64,000 nucleotides of DNA from Corynebacterium meridianum (GTDB lineage Bacteria > Actinomycetota > Actinomycetes > Mycobacteriales > Mycobacteriaceae), in the NCBI RefSeq assembly GCF_016342265.1, contig NZ_JAEIOS010000010.1, forward strand, positions 62,001 through 126,000, in the 5' to 3' direction. Below, piece by piece: positions 60,518 to 64,000 of the stretch. Position 1 is the first letter of the stretch. Each line of letters opens with the position of its first letter. Under the pieces are notes generated by a model. It worked only from the letters and a program-made list of their open reading frames with translations. It was not told the origin of the DNA and searched no databases. Position numbers and translations under genes: made by a program.

Positions 60518-61230
60518 CGGTCGGCCAGCTCGATGCGGGGCCGGACGGAGATGTCGGTGAGCTGCGTGGTCGGCCCCGCGGTGACGGCGAGGCGGACCGC
60601 GGCGGCGACCTCCGCGGGCTCGATGTAGTGGGCGGGGGTGTAGGTTCCGCCCGCGGACCCGACGATGCCCCGCAGCATCGGGGTGTCCGTCGGGCCGGGG
60701 GCGACACTGCTGACGCGTACCCCGGCGCCCGACTCCTCCTTGCGCAGGCTGTCCGCCAGACCGCGCAGCGCGTGCTTGGTGGCGGTGTACACGGTCGTGC
60801 CCGGATGCGCCCCGTGACCCGCCCCGGAGTTGATGAACACCACGGTCCCCCCGGCCGCCCGGAGTGCCGGCAGCAGCCGGCGGGTTAGTTCCGCGGGCAC
60901 CACGACGTTCAGGTCGAGCATGCTCCGCCACTGGTCCGGGGTGGCCTGCTCCACCGAGAACCGGTGTCCGACCGCCGCGGCGTGCACCACGACGTCGACG
61001 CGGGGCAGGTCCAGGGCCTCCCGCAGCCCGACGCCCGGTCCGGCGTCGAGGAGTTCCGCGACGAGGTCGCAGCGCAGCGCGCGCACGTGGTCGAGCACGT
61101 CGAGTTCCGCCAGCGCGTCCTCGTCCCGGCCGAGGGCGAGGACGTCGAAGTCGGGCGCGAGGCTGTCGACGACGGCGCGGCCGATGCCGCCCGTCGCCCC
61201 GGTGATGACTGCTACAGGTCGGTTACTCAT
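60514..61230 (-). CDS. Short-chain dehydrogenase/reductase
   Basis: 238 residues. The Rossmann motif VITGATGGIGRAVVDSL, VVVHAAAVGH (NNAG-like), VVFINSGAGHG (catalytic Ser) and TVYTATKHALRGLADSL (YxxxK) mark a classical SDR. I chose ATG 61230 after a TAGGGT box; the frame is open 14 codons upstream. Its stop overlaps the end of the FAD protein gene by 4 bases, tail to tail. The substrate is unknown. Confidence 0.92.
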   Translation of the reverse strand: MSNRPVAVITGATGGIGRAVVDSLAPDFDVLALGRDEDALAELDVLDHVRALRCDLVAELLDAGPGVGLREALDLPRVDVVVHAAAVGHRFSVEQATPDQWRSMLDLNVVVPAELTRRLLPALRAAGGTVVFINSGAGHGAHPGTTVYTATKHALRGLADSLRKEESGAGVRVSSVAPGPTDTPMLRGIVGSAGGTYTPAHYIEPAEVAAAVRLAVTAGPTTQLTDISVRPRIELADR

Positions 61231-61280
61231 GGCCCCCACCCTAGTGTCCGGGCCCAGACCCGGTAGGTTCATTAGACGTG
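61228..61280. promoter_or_regulatory. Compact divergent leaderless promoters
   Basis: Leftward TAGGGT (61238-61243) ends 7 bases from the SDR ATG and rightward TAGGTT (61264-61269) ends 8 bases before the MscS GTG. Only 47 bases separate the two start codons, so each -35 region must overlap or abut the other's -10. Confidence 0.55.
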
Positions 61281-62252
61281 AAGGACACGTTGCGCGATAT
61301 TTTCCGGGACAGGCACGGGCTGAACACCGAGGGGCTGGTCGAGATGGCCGTCGCGGTGGGCGTGATCCTCGTCGTGGCCGTCGGCATCCAGTGGGCGTTG
61401 ATCATCCTCATCAGGCGGGTCTCCCGGCACGCGATCGAACGCGGGCCCGGCCACTCACTGTTCAGCGAGTCCGTGGCCCTCGCCCCGGAGGGGGCACGCG
61501 ACCGGGAACGCCGGGAGGCCAGGATCACGACGCTGTCGTCGGTGGCACGTTCCGCCGTAGCGATCTTCGTGTGGACCTGGGCGGGGCTCGCGATCCTCTC
61601 CGAACTGGGCGTGCAGGTCGGCCCCCTGGTCGCGTCCGCCGGCGTCGTCGGCGTGGCCCTCGGATTCGGCGCGCAGTCACTGGTGAAGGACTTCCTCTCC
61701 GGGATCTTCATGCTCATCGAGGACCAGTACGGCGTCGGGGACTCCATCGACGTCGGGGACGCGGTCGGCACGGTCGAGGCCGTCTCCCTGCGCCTGACCA
61801 CCATCCGCGACGTCGACGGCACCCTGTGGTTCGTCCGCAACGGACTGATCCAGCGGGTCGGCAACTCCACCAAGGGCCACGCCGTCGCACGCGTCGACGT
61901 TCCCGTGGGTCTGTCGAACGACGTCGAGGAGGCGAAGAAGGCCATCGGGGACGCCGCCCGCGCCGCCGCCGCGAGCGAGGCCCTGAAGGACTCCATCCTC
62001 AGCGAGCCCGAGGTCGACGGGGTACACGCGCTGGCGGTGGACCACATGCTCATCCGGGTCCGGGCGAAGGTCGTCGCAGGCACCCAGTGGGCCACGCGCC
62101 GCGAGCTTCTCGGCCGGATCATCACCGACCTGCAGAACCGCGGCATCTCGACGCCGTACCCCAACGGCATCGGCATCAGCGCCGAGCCGTCGGCCACCGA
62201 AGGAACCGCGGGCCCGACGGGCCCCGCAGCGAAGGAGAACCGACATGGCTGA
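61278..62252 (+). CDS. MscS-type mechanosensitive channel
   Basis: 324 residues. Membrane segments are at about 18-38 (VEMAVAVGVILVVAVGIQWALIIL, part), 92-110 and the pore helix VGPLVASAGVVGVALGFGAQSLVKDFLSGIF, the MscS TM3 signature. The beta domain then reads QYGVGDSIDVGDAVGTVEAVSLR. It lets solutes out when the membrane is stretched. In corynebacteria such channels can also release glutamate. The start is GTG 61278. It overlaps glbO by 8 bases. Confidence 0.93.
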   Translation: MKDTLRDIFRDRHGLNTEGLVEMAVAVGVILVVAVGIQWALIILIRRVSRHAIERGPGHSLFSESVALAPEGARDRERREARITTLSSVARSAVAIFVWTWAGLAILSELGVQVGPLVASAGVVGVALGFGAQSLVKDFLSGIFMLIEDQYGVGDSIDVGDAVGTVEAVSLRLTTIRDVDGTLWFVRNGLIQRVGNSTKGHAVARVDVPVGLSNDVEEAKKAIGDAARAAAASEALKDSILSEPEVDGVHALAVDHMLIRVRAKVVAGTQWATRRELLGRIITDLQNRGISTPYPNGIGISAEPSATEGTAGPTGPAAKENRHG

Positions 62253-62652
62253 CACGGCACAGAATCATCCGACCAGCTTCTACGAGGCCGTCGGCGGTGA
62301 GGAGACCTTCTCGACGATCGTGCACCGCTTCTACCTGCAGGTGCGCGAGGACGATCTCATCGGCCCGATGTACCCGCACGACGACTGGGAGGGATCCGAG
62401 GCACGCCTGAAGTGGTTCCTCGCCCAGTACTGGGGCGGTCCGCAGACCTTCAGCGAGAACCGCGGGCACCCACGGCTGCGGATGCGCCACCACCCCTTCG
62501 CGATCGGTGTCGCGGAACGGGACAGGTGGCTGGAGATGATGGCCGCCGCCATCGACACCGTCGACGAGGAAACACTGCCCGCCCCGTACCGCGCGGCCCT
62601 GTGGGAGCACATGGTCCGCGTGGCGGACATGCTCATCAACCGGTTCGACTGA
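62245..62652 (+). CDS. glbO: Group II truncated haemoglobin
   Basis: 135 residues. It opens SFYEAVGGEETFSTIVHRFYLQVREDDLIGPMYPHDDW, and PRLRMRHHPFAIGVAERDRWLEMM carries the proximal histidine. The fold and Trp-rich core fit GlbO, which binds oxygen and is tied to respiration or peroxide handling. AAGGAG lies 7 bases before the ATG. The start overlaps the MscS stop, so the two are translated together. Confidence 0.95.
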   Translation: MADTAQNHPTSFYEAVGGEETFSTIVHRFYLQVREDDLIGPMYPHDDWEGSEARLKWFLAQYWGGPQTFSENRGHPRLRMRHHPFAIGVAERDRWLEMMAAAIDTVDEETLPAPYRAALWEHMVRVADMLINRFD

Positions 62653-62721
62653 GGTTCCGGCCGGGTCCGGTCGGGATCGCGGTGCGGTTCGATCCGCCCC
62701 GGACACCACCGCACCGGCCGA

Positions 62722-63369
62722 TCAGAGCTGGAGCACCGACTGCCGGGTGTTGCGGTAGACGCTGCCGAAGGGGGCGTCTACGCGCACCCAGCTCCCCGTG
62801 GTGGAGACCCGCAGGTGGCGGGGAACGGAATCCGGTGCGGCCGCGCCGGGAATGAGACCCAGGGACGTACAGGTGAACACCATCCGCATGGTGATCTCCG
62901 CGGCGTCGACGCCCGTCTCGGTGTCCTCCGGGGCGGTCACGGTCAGCACGGTCTGGTCCAGCAGGGACTGGGGCGGGCCGAGCGGACCGGAGAACTGGCG
63001 GGCCAGTGCCTGCCCCTGGTCGGCGAGCTGCCGCACGACCGTCACCGGGAGCGTGTCCAGCAGCTGGAACCCCTCGGCGGGTGGCAGTGCCCCGGGCCAG
63101 GAGATGTCGTGGGCCTGGCCGATCTCCGCACGTCCCTGGATGAGCGCCTCGAGGAGATCGCCGGCGCGGACGACCGCACCGTCCCGGCCGGGTTGCCCCC
63201 CGATCCGGCGGGTCGCGATGACATCGAACGGGGTGGTGACGAACACGTCGACGGTGTCGTCCGCGCGGTGCCGGAACCGGGCGTACGCATCCGGGTCGAT
63301 GCCGGTGGCCCGCGACAGCAGGGCCCGGAGTCCGTCTCCGCCTGACGTGACGATGAGTGTCTCGGTCAC
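62722..63369 (-). CDS. Conserved protein of unknown function
   Basis: 215 residues. It opens VTETLIVTSGGDGLRALLSRATGIDPDAYARFR and has VFVTTPFDVIATRRI and an N-to-C alternation of short strands and helices, with no catalytic motif. GTG 63369 overlaps the thioesterase stop (GTGA), so it is translated with that gene. Actinobacterial relatives sit beside the same thioesterase, as I recall. Confidence 0.8.
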   Translation of the reverse strand: MTETLIVTSGGDGLRALLSRATGIDPDAYARFRHRADDTVDVFVTTPFDVIATRRIGGQPGRDGAVVRAGDLLEALIQGRAEIGQAHDISWPGALPPAEGFQLLDTLPVTVVRQLADQGQALARQFSGPLGPPQSLLDQTVLTVTAPEDTETGVDAAEITMRMVFTCTSLGLIPGAAAPDSVPRHLRVSTTGSWVRVDAPFGSVYRNTRQSVLQL

Positions 63370-63851
63370 TCGTGGACCGTCCCCTCTCCCGTCGCGTCCG
63401 CTTCCCCGGGGACGTCGGTGCCGGCGGCCCGGCTGAGCACCTTGAGTTCGTTGGCGGTGATGGCCCGTGGGGTGGAGGTCTTGAGATCGACGGCGATCTG
63501 GACGCATTCGATGACGCAGGCGACGGTACCGTGCCGGTCGATGATCGACTGGCTGGTGGTGAAGGATGTCCGCCCGACGCGGGTCACCCTGGTCTCGACG
63601 ACGACGGTGGAGGTGTCCGGGAGGATCGGGCTCATGTAACTGGCGGCGAGGCGGCGGATGAACACGGCGGGCACGTCGTGGCCGCGACCGATGAACTCCT
63701 CCAACGCGAAGATGTTGCGCGCCTCCTGCGCCAGCTCGATGTAGGCGGCGTTGTTGAGGTGGCCGAAGCGGTCGAAGTCGGACCACCGGACGTGCACCTC
63801 TGCGGTGTGGACGGGGGCGTTGCCGGTGTTGCGGTCGCTGCTGTTGGCCAT
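63366..63851 (-). CDS. Acyl-CoA thioesterase (hotdog fold)
   Basis: 161 residues. VHVRWSDFDRFGHLNNAAYIELAQEARNIFAL is the 4-hydroxybenzoyl-CoA thioesterase-type active-site segment (Asp and HxNN). YMSPILPDTSTVVVETRVTRVGRTSFTTSQSI and CVIECVQIAVDLKT complete the hotdog core. It would hydrolyse acyl-CoA thioesters; chain length is not visible. ATG 63851 has AAGGA 11 bases upstream; the frame opens further but that part reads as leader. Coupled to the next gene. Confidence 0.9.
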   Translation of the reverse strand: MANSSDRNTGNAPVHTAEVHVRWSDFDRFGHLNNAAYIELAQEARNIFALEEFIGRGHDVPAVFIRRLAASYMSPILPDTSTVVVETRVTRVGRTSFTTSQSIIDRHGTVACVIECVQIAVDLKTSTPRAITANELKVLSRAAGTDVPGEADATGEGTVHE

Positions 63852-64000
63852 GTGTTCGGGGATCCTTCCGTGCGGGTGTGTCGCGGACCGGTGGGCTGCT
63901 GGCCCGACTGGCGGCCTCTGCGACACCAATCTATACCTGCCGAGGGATCGGCACGACGATTTCATTTCAACATCAAAAGCATACTGAACGCCTCCGGCCC

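Overview
The window is a GC-rich actinobacterial chromosome segment, most likely from the genus Corynebacterium or a close relative. The reasons are gene order and content. A long minus-strand housekeeping run (tig, clpP1, clpP2, clpX, mdh, valS, folC with its DUF4233 partner, ndk, a giant RNase E/G, rplU, rpmA, obgE, proB, a 2-hydroxyacid dehydrogenase, proA, nadD, rsfS, a histidine phosphatase, degV, comEA, comEC, holA, lepA) matches the corynebacterial arrangement as I know it. A mycothiol-type DsbA protein, a group II truncated globin and many leaderless TAnnnT starts fit the same picture. No plasmid, prophage, rRNA or CRISPR locus is visible.

Region by region. 1-4.2 kb is accessory and extracytoplasmic: a possibly frameshifted small ORF, a lipoprotein with a complete animal-type protein-arginine deiminase (PAD) domain, and a secreted protein of unknown function converging on it across a perfect 15-bp terminator. 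4.2-9.4 kb holds a diacylglycerol-kinase-family enzyme, a membrane protein, lepA, a MazF/PemK-like protein and rpsT. 9.7-11.1 kb holds two single-pass membrane proteins of similar layout. 11.1-18.8 kb is the holA-comEC-comEA-degV-gpm-rsfS-nadD-proA block (holA through comEA and gpm/rsfS are translationally coupled). 19-25.4 kb is a two-gene AddB/AddA-like nuclease-helicase module on the opposite strand, lying between proA and the dehydrogenase. 25.4-29.3 kb carries the dehydrogenase, proB and obgE. 29.6-32.2 kb is accessory: an NAD-binding epimerase-like protein, an AT-richer Fic enzyme and a twofold 71-bp palindromic repeat. 32.2-50.2 kb is core translation, RNA decay, folate and proteolysis. 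50.3-51.2 kb has tRNA-Pro(UGG) and tRNA-Gly(UCC), followed by an AT-rich stretch and a small excisionase-like HTH gene. 52-64 kb holds a glycine-rich membrane protein, rpiB, a radical SAM/SPASM protein, a DsbA-family protein, pepN, a large FAD-binding protein, an SDR, an MscS channel overlapping glbO, and a coupled thioesterase/unknown pair.

The genes group by job. Proline synthesis is served by proB and proA. Ribosome assembly and translation quality involve obgE, rsfS, lepA, rpsT, rplU and rpmA. Protein folding and turnover are handled by tig, clpP1P2, clpX and pepN. DNA uptake and replication involve comEA, comEC and holA. The most unusual content is the PAD lipoprotein with its His-rich insert, the AddAB-like insertion in the proline cluster, and the Fic gene with palindromic repeats upstream. 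All calls come from reading the sequence and remembered family motifs; no database search was run.
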